Shown: positions 26,032 through 35,113, counted from the first letter of the stretch. The stretch: DNA of 35,931 bases from Lysobacterales bacterium (GCA_009692275.1 SHZL01000002.1:1-35931), one strand, 5' to 3'. Notes: generated by a model from the letters alone, not told the origin. Numbers and translations: made by a program.

Positions 26032-27285
26032 ATGCAGGGCAGGTCTTTTCAATCGTTCAGCCCCGGATCACTTTCCCGCTTTTTGGCCCGGGCTCTGTTT
26101 TTCTGCCGTACCCATATTTTTTCTGCTACGCCAGCTCCAGAAAGTACATCGGCCCTTGGCCTGGACTTGCTCAGGCATGAACTGCGCACACCGGTTACCG
26201 GGATACTGGGCATGTGCGAACTTCTGCAAAAATCGGAGCTGACGGGCGAACAGTTCCAACTGGCCAGCGCGGTGCAAGAGTCTGGTGAACAACTACTCAG
26301 GCTAATTTCCGGGATGGGCTCGGGGTTTGGCTCCCGGTTTGGCTCGGGGTATGACATCGGCAGTCCTGCAACGGTGGAGGGTAGCCAGGCCGGGAAGCAA
26401 GTCTTGAATGGCGGTATCCTGATGGAGCAAGTCATCCGCGCACATTGGCCCGCTGCTCACAGGAAGGGTATCGGCCTTTTTCTGCACTATGATCATCGTT
26501 TGTCCGCGTGCTGGCATGCGGACATTGTTTGCCTGCGACAGTTGCTGGATAACCTCTTGGCCAATGCCATCAAGTTTACCCACCAGGGATACGTGCTTGT
26601 GGAAGTTTTGCAATCGCGGCTCAATTCCTCGGGGCGTGCGGATGTGGAACTGAAAATAAGTGACACCGGCATTGGCATTGCGCAGCGGGATGCCCGCCGG
26701 ATTTATTCCGTTCGCGAGCAGGGCAGTGGGGACATTGCTGACCGTTTTGGTGGTTCCGGCCTGGGTTTGTATGTCTCCAGTCGTATGGCTGCCGTGCTGG
26801 GGGGGTGCATTACGCATGAATCACCGGGATATGGCAGAACCTGCTTCCGCGTAGCTCTCCCGGACCTTGCCGACCCGGGAACTGAGGATTTCGGTCGCCT
26901 GCAGCCCGGCTTGCTGAAGGATATGAAATGCCTGCTGGCAATGAGGCCGCCGCAGGCTGCGGTAGTAGAGCAGCTGTTGCTGCGCATTGGAGTGCAGGTA
27001 ACCTTAAATGCTGAGCCGCGGGACGCCAGGATTCCGGCCGGAGCAGACGTCGTTATTTGTGACCAGGTGTTATTGCATGAAGCCAACGACTGCGCCGAAG
27101 GCGCCTCAGGCCAAAGCACCCTCCTGTTGCTTTCTCCTCTGTATGCGCCCAATGCGGCCACTTTCGACGCCACGCAGGGGGGGGCTGCTGCTACAGAGCT
27201 GCCTCAACCCGTCCTGCGTTCAAACCTGGAGCCCTTGTTGCTGCGCGTGGCCTTACAGCGCAAGCTGCAAAGCGGGGCCCTTTGA
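26032..27285 (+). CDS. Histidine kinase (HisKA + HATPase) with degenerate receiver-like C-terminus
   Basis: H-box LLRHELRTPVTGILGMCELLQ, N-box LRQLLDNLLANAIKFTHQG, G-boxes SDTGIGIA and FGGSGLGLYVSSRMAAVLGG; C-term about 110 aa resembles a REC fold lacking the phospho-acceptor pattern. ATG at 26032 follows AAGGGGGG; the track's 26005 start is non-ATG. Confidence 0.82.
   Translation: MQGRSFQSFSPGSLSRFLARALFFCRTHIFSATPAPESTSALGLDLLRHELRTPVTGILGMCELLQKSELTGEQFQLASAVQESGEQLLRLISGMGSGFGSRFGSGYDIGSPATVEGSQAGKQVLNGGILMEQVIRAHWPAAHRKGIGLFLHYDHRLSACWHADIVCLRQLLDNLLANAIKFTHQGYVLVEVLQSRLNSSGRADVELKISDTGIGIAQRDARRIYSVREQGSGDIADRFGGSGLGLYVSSRMAAVLGGCITHESPGYGRTCFRVALPDLADPGTEDFGRLQPGLLKDMKCLLAMRPPQAAVVEQLLLRIGVQVTLNAEPRDARIPAGADVVICDQVLLHEANDCAEGASGQSTLLLLSPLYAPNAATFDATQGGAAATELPQPVLRSNLEPLLLRVALQRKLQSGAL
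26317..26352. repeat. 12-bp tandem repeat (3 units) encoding Gly/Ser/Phe linker
   Basis: ggctcggggttt / ggctcccggttt / ggctcggggtat, encoding GSGF-GSRF-GSGY within the kinase. Confidence 0.85.
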
Positions 27286-27319
27286 ATGAGACCCTGAGAA
27301 TTGAGACCCTGGGAAGGGG

Positions 27320-28378
27320 TTAGTGAAAGGACGGGCTAAGCTCCCAGACGGTATTGACCAGGGCTTGCAGGTGGTCCGGGTCTACATCGGGGGTAATACC
27401 GTGGCCCAGGTTGAACACGTGCCCGGAACCGTGGCCATAGCTGCTCAGTACCTGGCTGGCCTCGTGCCGAATCACTGCGGGGGCCGCCAGCAGCACCGCA
27501 GGGTCCATGTTGCCTTGCAAAGCAACTCTCTGCCCGACCCGGGAGCGAGCTTCAGCCAGTGACATGGTCCAGTCAAGGCCCAGGGCATCACAGCCCGTGC
27601 CTGCCTGGGCTTCCAGGTGCGCATTGCATCCTTTGCAAAACAGTATTACCGGCACGCGCCTGCCTTCATGTTCCCGCTTCAGCCCAGCGACAATCCGCCC
27701 CAGGTAGCGCACGGAAAACTCCTTGAATGCATCGGCCGACAGCACTCCGCCCCAGGTGTCGAAAATCTGTACCACCTGGGCGCCGCTTTCGATCTGCGCA
27801 TTCAGGTAGTCAGTTACCGTGTCAGCGAGCTTTTCAAGCAGCAGGTGCGCCAGCGCAGGCTGGTCGTAAATCAGTTTCTTGATCTTGCCGAAAGACTTGC
27901 TCGGTCCCCCCTCGACCATGTAGGTCGCCAGGGTCCAGGGACTCCCGCTGAAACCGATCAATGGAACCCGGCCGGCCAGTTCATGCCGCACCAGCCTGAT
28001 TGCGTCCATGACATAGGCAAGTGATTCATGGACGTCCGGTCGCGGAAGATTGCGAATGTCTGACCCGGTTTGCAGGGGTTTCCTGAACTTTGGACCCTCG
28101 CCCTCGGTGAAATAAAGACCAAGGCCCATGACGTCAGGGATGGTGAGGATGTCAGAGAAGATAATGGCTGCGTCCAGGTTAAACCGGCGCAGCGGTTGCA
28201 GGGTGACTTCGCATGCCAGTTCCGGGGTTTGGCACAGTTGCAGGAAGCTACCGGCCTGGGCCCTGGTCCTGAGGTATTCCGGCAGGTAACGCCCGGCCTG
28301 GCGCATCACCCACAGTGGCGTCCGATCCACCTGCTCCCGGAGCAGGGCCTTGATGATCAGGTCATTGGTAAGTTCCAT
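27320..28378 (-). CDS. hemE: Uroporphyrinogen decarboxylase
   Basis: [27 protein letters not shown]...[29 protein letters not shown]...[16 protein letters not shown]. Confidence 0.97.
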   Translation of the reverse strand: MELTNDLIIKALLREQVDRTPLWVMRQAGRYLPEYLRTRAQAGSFLQLCQTPELACEVTLQPLRRFNLDAAIIFSDILTIPDVMGLGLYFTEGEGPKFRKPLQTGSDIRNLPRPDVHESLAYVMDAIRLVRHELAGRVPLIGFSGSPWTLATYMVEGGPSKSFGKIKKLIYDQPALAHLLLEKLADTVTDYLNAQIESGAQVVQIFDTWGGVLSADAFKEFSVRYLGRIVAGLKREHEGRRVPVILFCKGCNAHLEAQAGTGCDALGLDWTMSLAEARSRVGQRVALQGNMDPAVLLAAPAVIRHEASQVLSSYGHGSGHVFNLGHGITPDVDPDHLQALVNTVWELSPSFH

Positions 28379-28399
28379 CGTTTTGGTCCTTGGTTGGGA

Positions 28400-29515
28400 T
28401 CAGGCGCGCGGGCGAAGCGGGCGGCACAGTTCAATTGCGGCCGCCATTTCTTCATGGGTTGACTCGGCATCAACCAGCGCTTTTCCGGTCCTTTCCAGCA
28501 AGATGAGCCTGGGGCCGCTAGCCACTGCTTTTTTGTCCAGTTCAAGTGCTGCTATCATCGCTGCGCCGCTCACCGACTCCGGCAATTCAACCGGGAGGTC
28601 AAAATCCTGCAATAGCTTGCCGATTCGATGCGCGACGCCGGTGGGACATAATCCGCGTAATTCACTCAGGCGGGTGGCGATGGTCATGCCAATCGCCACC
28701 GCCTCTCCGTGGAGAAACTGGCGATAGCCCGTTAATGTCTCGAGCGCATGGCCAAAACTGTGGCCGAAATTGAGAATGGCCCTGATCCCCGCTTCTTTTT
28801 CATCCGCGGAAACGATTTGGGCCTTGTTTTCCACGGAACGACGAATGAAATACTGCAAGACAGCGGCTTCACGAGTTTTGATGGCCTCCTTATTGCTTTC
28901 CAACCAACCAAACAGGGCGGGATCCATGATGGCCCCGTACTTCACGACTTCAGCCATGCCGGCATTGAATTCGCGATCCGGCAGGGTGTCCAGCGTGGCC
29001 GTGTCAATGACGACCGCGTCCGGTTGATGAAAAGCGCCAATCAGGTTCTTGCCAGCCGGGTGGTTAATTCCCGTTTTGCCGCCGATGGAGGCGTCAACTT
29101 GCGCCAACAAGGTGGTGGGTACCTGCACAAAATGAATCCCCCGCATGTAACTGGCTGCGGCAAACCCCGTGATGTCGCCAACCACCCCGCCACCGAGCGC
29201 TATGGCGGTTGTGTCGCGGCGCGCATGCATCGCCACCAGGCAATCGATGATTCCGGACCAGGTTTCCCGGGTCTTGTGGTGCTCGCCATCCGCAATGATG
29301 TGCACGGAGACGTCCCGCCCGTGCAAGGCTGCTTGCAGCTGGTGGACATACAAGGGAGCAACAACTTCGTTGCTCACGATCAGCGTTTTCCCGCGGCCAA
29401 GGTGGCGCCTCCACACCTCGGGATCAGAAATAATTTTGTGCCCAAGGTAGACCGGGTAGCTGCTCCCGGCAGGTTTAACCCGGATGGTTTGCATGTCAGG
29501 CTGGATGACTTTCAT
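28400..29515 (-). CDS. aroB: 3-dehydroquinate synthase
   Basis: IADGEHHKTRETW...ALGGGVVGDITGFAAASYMRGIHFVQVPTTLLAQVDASIGGKTGINHPAGKNLIGAFHQP...ILNFGHSFGHALE...HGEAVAIGM. Confidence 0.97.
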   Translation of the reverse strand: MKVIQPDMQTIRVKPAGSSYPVYLGHKIISDPEVWRRHLGRGKTLIVSNEVVAPLYVHQLQAALHGRDVSVHIIADGEHHKTRETWSGIIDCLVAMHARRDTTAIALGGGVVGDITGFAAASYMRGIHFVQVPTTLLAQVDASIGGKTGINHPAGKNLIGAFHQPDAVVIDTATLDTLPDREFNAGMAEVVKYGAIMDPALFGWLESNKEAIKTREAAVLQYFIRRSVENKAQIVSADEKEAGIRAILNFGHSFGHALETLTGYRQFLHGEAVAIGMTIATRLSELRGLCPTGVAHRIGKLLQDFDLPVELPESVSGAAMIAALELDKKAVASGPRLILLERTGKALVDAESTHEEMAAAIELCRPLRPRA

Positions 29516-30045
29516 ACATGGCCCATGTGTTGGCAGATCAATTCGTTAATCTGGGTTATGGTGCTGTCAATGTTGCGATTCTTCACGGGAAATACGAGGT
29601 CCGCCACGGATTCGTACAAGGGATTCCTGATTTCCGCCATTTCACTGAGTGTGCGTTCTTTGTTCATGTCCTGTAGCAAGGGCCTTGACCGGTCCCTGCG
29701 CAGTCTCTCCATTTGTTGCCTGACGGTGATGCGCAGATAAACCACGACGCCGCTGTTCTTCAAGAGCTCACGGTTGGTTGCGCTTAAAACAGCACCGCCG
29801 CCGGTGGCGACCAATACACCTTCCCGTGCGCACAGTTCTTCCAGCATACGGGTTTCCCGCGTGCGGAAGCCAACTTCTCCTTCAATTTCGAAGATCAGGT
29901 TGATTTTGGCGCCGCAGCGGGCTTCGATTTCCTGGTCGCAATCATGAAACTCCAGGTCCAGTTTACGCGCCAGGCGGCTCCCGATGGTCGTCTTCCCGGA
30001 ACCCATGGGGCCCACCAGGTATATGTTTTTCTTGCCCGGAGTCAT
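29512..30045 (-). CDS. aroK: Shikimate kinase
   Basis: NIYLVGPMGSGKTTIGSRLARKLDLEFHDCDQEIEARCGAKINLIFEIEGEVGFRTRETRML...LVATGGGAVL. Confidence 0.96.
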   Translation of the reverse strand: MTPGKKNIYLVGPMGSGKTTIGSRLARKLDLEFHDCDQEIEARCGAKINLIFEIEGEVGFRTRETRMLEELCAREGVLVATGGGAVLSATNRELLKNSGVVVYLRITVRQQMERLRRDRSRPLLQDMNKERTLSEMAEIRNPLYESVADLVFPVKNRNIDSTITQINELICQHMGHV

Positions 30046-30130
30046 CGTCGCGGACTAGACCAGGCGTGCATGCGGTGTGAACATTGGGTACCATGGCGGA
30101 ACCTTTTTGACTCCTGTGTCTCCATTCCTG

Positions 30131-30652
30131 ATGATTCGATTTTTCATATTGTTCACCGTTTTGCTTGTTGGCCTGTTCACGCTGGAGATTCTACAGCCGG
30201 CGGAAAAGCACGTCATCCTGCCATTTACTTCATTTGTTGCCGATGTCAGTGTTTGGCTCATCCAGTTTTTTGATGATGGCGTGGTGGCCAAGGCAAATGT
30301 CATCAAAGACTCTGTTAGTGGTTTTGGCGTCCGGATTGAGCGTGGGTGTAATGGCGTGGAAGCCATGATCATCCTGTTTGCGGCCATTTTTGCTTTTCCG
30401 GCGCCCATGAAGAACAAGTTGATGGGGTTTGTCGTAGGGTTCTTCGCAATCCAGATCCTGAATCTGCTTCGAATAGTCAGCCTGTTTTACCTGGGACAGT
30501 GGAACCAGGTGGCATTTGAATGGTTCCACCTTTACCTCTGGCAGGCTTTGATCATCATGGACGCGTTGGTAGTGTGGCTGATTTGGCTACGCACCTTGCC
30601 CCAGGCGAAGTTGCGGCGCGAACGAGAGGCTGCGACCCAAAAGGACGCCTGA
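30131..30652 (+). CDS. xrtH: Exosortase H-like (archaeo/exosortase family) membrane protein
   Basis: Multi-TM protein with the exosortase catalytic pattern: Cys in IERGCNGVEAMIIL, Arg in QILNLLRIVSLFYLG, His in FEWFHLYLWQALIIM. ATG at 30131 (MIRFFILF) preferred over the track start 30077. Confidence 0.8.
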   Translation: MIRFFILFTVLLVGLFTLEILQPAEKHVILPFTSFVADVSVWLIQFFDDGVVAKANVIKDSVSGFGVRIERGCNGVEAMIILFAAIFAFPAPMKNKLMGFVVGFFAIQILNLLRIVSLFYLGQWNQVAFEWFHLYLWQALIIMDALVVWLIWLRTLPQAKLRREREAATQKDA

Positions 30653-30670
30653 CGTGCGGAGAATTCCCCG

Positions 30671-31288
30671 ATGAAGAGTAAGGCTGTGGAATCAGCCGAT
30701 ATCCTGCCTTTGTCGCAGGAAATTATTGACCGATTCAACCACGCAATGCATGCGGCCCGCGCAGTCGGCGAGCCTGAGCCCACTGCCATGGTACTGGCGA
30801 CGAGTGACGGGGAAGGGTTAGTCACCACGCGGACGGTCTTGCTCAAAGCCCTGGACCCGGACGGGTTTGTGTTTTTTACCAATACCACCAGCCGAAAAGG
30901 CCAACAACTGCAGGTCTGTCCCAGGGGGGCGGCGACTTTTCTGTGGAAAACCATCGAGAACCAGGTGCAACTGGAAGGCCCGGTTAGCCGGGTCAGTGAC
31001 GCGGAAGCGGATGCGTACTTCTCCACCCGTGACCGCGGTAGCCAGATCGGTGCGTGGGCGTCCCTGCAGTCCCAGAAGCTCGACAGCCGGGAAACGCTGG
31101 AGTGCAGGGCCGTGGAGTTCGAACACAAATTCGAGGGTAGGGAAGTATTACGTCCGGCGCACTGGTCAGGATTTCGTCTGCAGCCGGAAAGCGTGGAATT
31201 CTGGCAAGGCCGGAAGTTTCGCCTGCATGACCGATTGAAATACAGCCAGGCGAACGGTCAATGGGTGACGCAACTCCTTTATCCCTGA
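30671..31288 (+). CDS. pdxH: Pyridoxamine 5'-phosphate oxidase
   Basis: EPTAMVLATSDGEGLVTTRTVLLKALDPDGFVFFTNTTSRKGQQL...RPAHWSGFRLQPESVEFWQGRKFRLHDRLKY...LYP. Confidence 0.96.
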   Translation: MKSKAVESADILPLSQEIIDRFNHAMHAARAVGEPEPTAMVLATSDGEGLVTTRTVLLKALDPDGFVFFTNTTSRKGQQLQVCPRGAATFLWKTIENQVQLEGPVSRVSDAEADAYFSTRDRGSQIGAWASLQSQKLDSRETLECRAVEFEHKFEGREVLRPAHWSGFRLQPESVEFWQGRKFRLHDRLKYSQANGQWVTQLLYP

Positions 31289-31299
31289 AGCGCTCTGTT

Positions 31300-31746
31300 C
31301 TAGTCGGTATAGAACTGCTGGCGAAAGCTCAATTCAAATGGCTTGGGTTCACCCTCAACCTGGACGCTTACAGTGAAATTGTACGTTTCCATGTTGGCAA
31401 TCGGTAATTCGCCAATATAATAAACCGCGCCTTCCCCTTCCTCGATTGCCCGCATTTCAACCGTGCGGCGCTGACCCGTCAGGTTAATGGAGTTTGTCGT
31501 TACGGTCGCATGCACCGGGGTGCCATATTCGCTGGTGCTCTTGTCCAATACCGTAATGTTTATCACCGCCCGGCTGGAAGAGCGTTTTATTCCGTATCCC
31601 TGTGCTACTTGCGCCGGGAGCAAATTGGCATTGATGGCGTTGTAGTGAATTGCGTACTTCCCGAATGTTTCTGATTGTTGGGCAAAGCAGGTATTGAATT
31701 GGAGCAGCAGGCTGCTGAAGAGCAGGAGTGAAAGCAGACGATGCAT
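31300..31746 (-). CDS. DUF4426 domain periplasmic protein
   Basis: Signal peptide, then FGKYAIHYNAINANLLPAQVAQGYGIKRSSSRAVINITVLD, DUF4426-like. Confidence 0.75.
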   Translation of the reverse strand: MHRLLSLLLFSSLLLQFNTCFAQQSETFGKYAIHYNAINANLLPAQVAQGYGIKRSSSRAVINITVLDKSTSEYGTPVHATVTTNSINLTGQRRTVEMRAIEEGEGAVYYIGELPIANMETYNFTVSVQVEGEPKPFELSFRQQFYTD

Positions 31747-31832
31747 GTGATTTCTCCCGGGTCAATGGTGCAAACAGCAGAAGAAGCGACCGCAAGGGCG
31801 ATGACATTGCCACGAAGGTTAAACCGGTCCGG

Positions 31833-32374
31833 TTACCATCCTAGCAGAAGAATCAGGAATCGTAGCCCGATCAGTGCAAACAAAGGCGAAAGGTCAATCC
31901 CCGCAATGGGAGGAATAATCTTGCGAATCGGCCTGAGGCCAGGCTCAGTCAGCTGGAATAACAGCGGAACGAAAGGATGTCGCAGGCCCTGTCCCAGCCG
32001 GCTCAGGAATACTGCAGCATGATCAGGAAGAAATAGGTCATCAGCAACGTCATGAGCAGCTTCACCGCGGCGAAAAGCATGATTTGCTGCCACTGCATAC
32101 CAGCCGATCCAAATTGGCCGACCAGCCAGGCGCCCAGCCACTCCAGTACGTACATCAGGATGACGGATGCTGTATCCAGGCGCCCAATGGAGGGAACAAA
32201 CCTGCGCAACGGCAGCAGGACTGGATTCGTGACTTTGACCAGGAACTGACATACGGGGTTGTAGAAATCGGCCCGCACCCATTGCAACAGCAAGCGCAGC
32301 AGGACAGCGGCGACATAAAGGTCGATCAGGGTACCGACGAGATAACTTATCGCATTGGCTCCGGAGCCACTCAC
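31833..32374 (-). pseudogene. yggT: YggT family membrane protein, disrupted by a frameshift near 32010
   Basis: N-terminal half in ORF 32003..32374 (…TYFFLIMLQYS*); C-terminal half in a different frame (…VFLSRLGQGLRHPFVPLLFQLTEPGLRPIRKIIPPIAGIDLSPLFALIGLRFLILLLGW*) ending at 31833. Confidence 0.8.
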
Positions 32375-33216
32375 TTTCCAGGCCCCCGCGCTGCAGCAGC
32401 CAGCGATAATTCATTACCCCGCCGCTCGGCTGCTGCTGCAGCGGCGTACACCAGTTCCTTGAACTTGCCATCTGCGAAAGCGTTGAGTGCAGCCTGGGTG
32501 GTCCCGCCAGGGGAGGTCACGCGCTGGCGCAATTCCGCGGCGCCAACAGTAGTCGATTGCCCGGAGGTGGATTGTTTGAGCATCGCCCCCGCCCCGATAC
32601 AGGTGCATTCCGCCAGTTTGTGCGCGACATCTTCCTTCAATCCAAGGCGGACTCCGGCCTCCGCCAGCGCCTCCGTCAGCAGGAAAAAGTAGGCTGGGCC
32701 GCTACCCGACACCGCTGTCACGGCATCCATCAATGTTTCATCATCCACCCACAGCACCTCTCCGGCCGCATGCAGAATACGCTCAGCCTGGTCGCGGTGG
32801 TGTGGCCGACAATGCTCGCCCGCGCACAGCACGGAAATGCCTTCTCCAACCAGGGCGGGCGTATTGGGCATGGAACGGATGATGACTTGCCTGGGGCCTA
32901 ATTGCTGGCTGATGGCAGCGATGGTTGCGCCAGCGGCAATGGACAGCACCAGTTGGCCGGGCTCGATAGTCCCGGACAGTTCAGACAAGACCGCCGGCAA
33001 GACCTGGGGTTTCACCGCAAGAACAATGACGTCCGCCCCCTGGGCAACACTCGCTGCACTGCTGGATACGAAGACATCAAAGCTGGACTGCAGACGTGCC
33101 CTGGCTTCCTCGCTGGGCTCGGCCACCCGAATAGTCAAGCCCTGCTCCACTTTTTTGCTCAGCCCGCTGATCAGGGCTGTTGCCATATTTCCTCCACCGA
33201 TAAATGCTATCAACAT
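32371..33216 (-). CDS. proC: Pyrroline-5-carboxylate reductase
   Basis: MLIAFIGGGNMATALISGL...IRSMPNTPALVGEGISVLCAG...AVSGSGPAYFFLLTEALAEAGVRLGL...VTSPGGTTQAAL. Likely start MLIAFIGG at about 33216; track ORF extends to 33261. Confidence 0.95.
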   Translation of the reverse strand: MLIAFIGGGNMATALISGLSKKVEQGLTIRVAEPSEEARARLQSSFDVFVSSSAASVAQGADVIVLAVKPQVLPAVLSELSGTIEPGQLVLSIAAGATIAAISQQLGPRQVIIRSMPNTPALVGEGISVLCAGEHCRPHHRDQAERILHAAGEVLWVDDETLMDAVTAVSGSGPAYFFLLTEALAEAGVRLGLKEDVAHKLAECTCIGAGAMLKQSTSGQSTTVGAAELRQRVTSPGGTTQAALNAFADGKFKELVYAAAAAAERRGNELSLAAAARGPGK

Positions 33217-33257
33217 GTTGTTATCAAGCTCTTGGGTAAGTGCGGTAATTCCCGGGC

Positions 33258-33941
33258 TCATGCCCGGGGGCCAAACAAGTCGGTTCCAATCCTGACCATG
33301 GTACTTCCCGCCGCCACGGCAAGCTCGAGATCTGCAGACATGCCCATGGACAGGGTGTCCACGGGCAGGCCTTCATCCCGCAACTGGTCGAACAGACGCT
33401 TTACGTTGCGGAAGCTTTGCAGGGTCTGGTCGGGTGTACTGCTCGCCCTCGGAATAGCCATCAGCCCGCGTAGCGACAGACCCGGCAATGCACTGGCCAG
33501 TCGGGCGAGTTGCAGCACTTCATCGGGGTTTGCGCCGGATTTCTGCTCTTCGCGATCAATGTTGACCTGTATACATACATTAAGCCTGGGCATGCCGCCG
33601 GGGCGCTGTCGCGACAATCGCGAAGCAATTTTTTCCCTGTCGATACTCTGCACCCAACTGAAACTATTGGCGATTTCCTGGGTTTTGTTGGATTGGACCG
33701 GGCCGATGAAGTGCCATTCCAGGGCCAGGTCCTGCAACCCAGCCTGTTTTTCCAGGGCTTCCTGCAGGTAATTTTCCGCAAACGCGAACTGGCCCGCTGC
33801 GTGGAGTTGACGGATGGCAGCGACGGTCTGGCGCTTGCTGACCGCCAGAATCCTGACCTCGGTTACCGGTCGTTGCACTTTCGCACAGGCACCGGCAATC
33901 CTTGCATTAATACTCTCAAGTTTAGCTGTTAAGTCATTCAT
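33258..33941 (-). CDS. yggS: YggS family pyridoxal phosphate-binding protein (PLPBP)
   Basis: ILAVSKRQTVAAIRQLHAAGQFAFAENYLQEALEKQ...LEWHFIGPVQSNKTQEIA...LRGLMAIPRAS...LSMGMSADLELAVAAGSTMVRIGTDLFGPR. Confidence 0.96.
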   Translation of the reverse strand: MNDLTAKLESINARIAGACAKVQRPVTEVRILAVSKRQTVAAIRQLHAAGQFAFAENYLQEALEKQAGLQDLALEWHFIGPVQSNKTQEIANSFSWVQSIDREKIASRLSRQRPGGMPRLNVCIQVNIDREEQKSGANPDEVLQLARLASALPGLSLRGLMAIPRASSTPDQTLQSFRNVKRLFDQLRDEGLPVDTLSMGMSADLELAVAAGSTMVRIGTDLFGPRA

Positions 33942-34065
33942 CTTGCAGGGAGACTATGCATTGATCTATCGTAGAGGCTGTGCGTTGTGCAAATGGAATG
34001 TGCGCTGCGCACATCGGCGTTGTGTCCCGTATTGTAGCGTGACAGGTTGGAATCAAGGAGAGATC

Positions 34066-35103
34066 ATGGATATTGCAGAACTGCTGGCCTTTACGGTTAA
34101 AAACAATGCTTCGGATTTGCACCTCTCGTCCGGCTTGCCACCGATGATTCGTGTCGATGGAGATATTCGCCGATTGACGCTTCCCGCGATTGACACGCCC
34201 CAACTCAGCGAGTTGCTCTACAGCACCATGAGCGACCAGCAAAGACGTGATTTCGAGGCCAATCTGGAAGTCGACTATTCCTATGGCGTCGCCGGGCTGG
34301 CGCGGTTCCGCGTCAATTGCTTTCACCATGACCGCGGTGTGGGTGGCGCCTTCAGAACGATTCCCGACGCTGTATGGAAACTGGAAGACATCGGCGCTCC
34401 GCCGGTTTTTCGCGAAATTATTGACATCCCCCGAGGCCTGATTCTGGTAACTGGCCCGACGGGTTCCGGAAAATCCACAACGCTTGCAGCTATGATTGAC
34501 CACCTCAACTCCTATGTGGAGGGTCATGTCCTGACCATCGAGGACCCCATTGAATTTATTCACAAGAGTAAGCGTTGTCTCATCAACCAGCGCGAAATCC
34601 ACCGCGACACGCATGGATTCAACCAGGCATTGCGAGCATCCCTGCGCGAAGACCCGGACATCATCCTGGTCGGCGAAATGCGCGATATCGAAACCATCCG
34701 GCTGGCTTTGACTGCTGCAGAAACCGGCCACCTGGTCTTTTCCACCTTGCACACCAGTTCAGCCGCCAAGACCATCGACCGCATCATCGACGTGTTCCCG
34801 GCGGGTGAAAAATCCATGGTTCGTTCCATGCTGTCGGAGTCTTTGCGCGCTGTCATTGCCCAGACCTTGTTGAAGAGGGTAGGAGGTGGGCGGGTCGCGG
34901 CCTGGGAAATCATGGTGGCCAATCCCGCGATACGTAACCTCATACGCGAGGACAAGATCGCGCAGATGTACTCTGTCATCCAGACCGGGCAGAACCTAGG
35001 TATGCAGACTCTTGACCAGGCGCTCAATGGCCTGGTGAGCAGAGGCATCATTACGCGACAGGAAGCGAGTCGCAGAGCGGTCGATAAGAAGCAGTTCCAG
35101 TAG
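34066..35103 (+). CDS. pilT: Type IV pilus twitching motility ATPase PilT
   Basis: MDIAELLAFTVKNNASDLHLSSGLPPMIRVDGDIRRL...GPTGSGKSTTLAAMIDHLN...EDPIEFIHKSKRCLINQREIHRDTHGFNQALRASLREDPDIILVGEMRD; AAGGAG RBS upstream of ATG 34066. Confidence 0.97.
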   Translation: MDIAELLAFTVKNNASDLHLSSGLPPMIRVDGDIRRLTLPAIDTPQLSELLYSTMSDQQRRDFEANLEVDYSYGVAGLARFRVNCFHHDRGVGGAFRTIPDAVWKLEDIGAPPVFREIIDIPRGLILVTGPTGSGKSTTLAAMIDHLNSYVEGHVLTIEDPIEFIHKSKRCLINQREIHRDTHGFNQALRASLREDPDIILVGEMRDIETIRLALTAAETGHLVFSTLHTSSAAKTIDRIIDVFPAGEKSMVRSMLSESLRAVIAQTLLKRVGGGRVAAWEIMVANPAIRNLIREDKIAQMYSVIQTGQNLGMQTLDQALNGLVSRGIITRQEASRRAVDKKQFQ

Positions 35104-35113
35104 GAGTTTTCCC

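Noticed and set aside
25865-26242. 125-aa + strand ORF upstream of/overlapping the histidine kinase, considered as a possible precursor peptide for the hydroxylase cluster
   Set aside because: Most of it overlaps the kinase in another frame; no leader/core pattern and no clear RBS. Not supportable as a RiPP precursor.
26049-26435. Minus-strand ORF with PEPNREPNPEPIPE repeat
   Set aside because: Antisense translation of the 12-bp repeat in the kinase gene.
28748-29740. 330-aa + strand ORF antisense to aroB/aroK
   Set aside because: Completely overlaps two certain housekeeping genes; no domain signal.
32902-33771. 289-aa + strand ORF antisense to proC/yggS
   Set aside because: Overlaps two confidently identified genes on the other strand; no motif.
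33934-34752. 272-aa minus-strand ORF antisense to pilT
   Set aside because: PilT is unambiguous; the antisense ORF lacks recognisable features.
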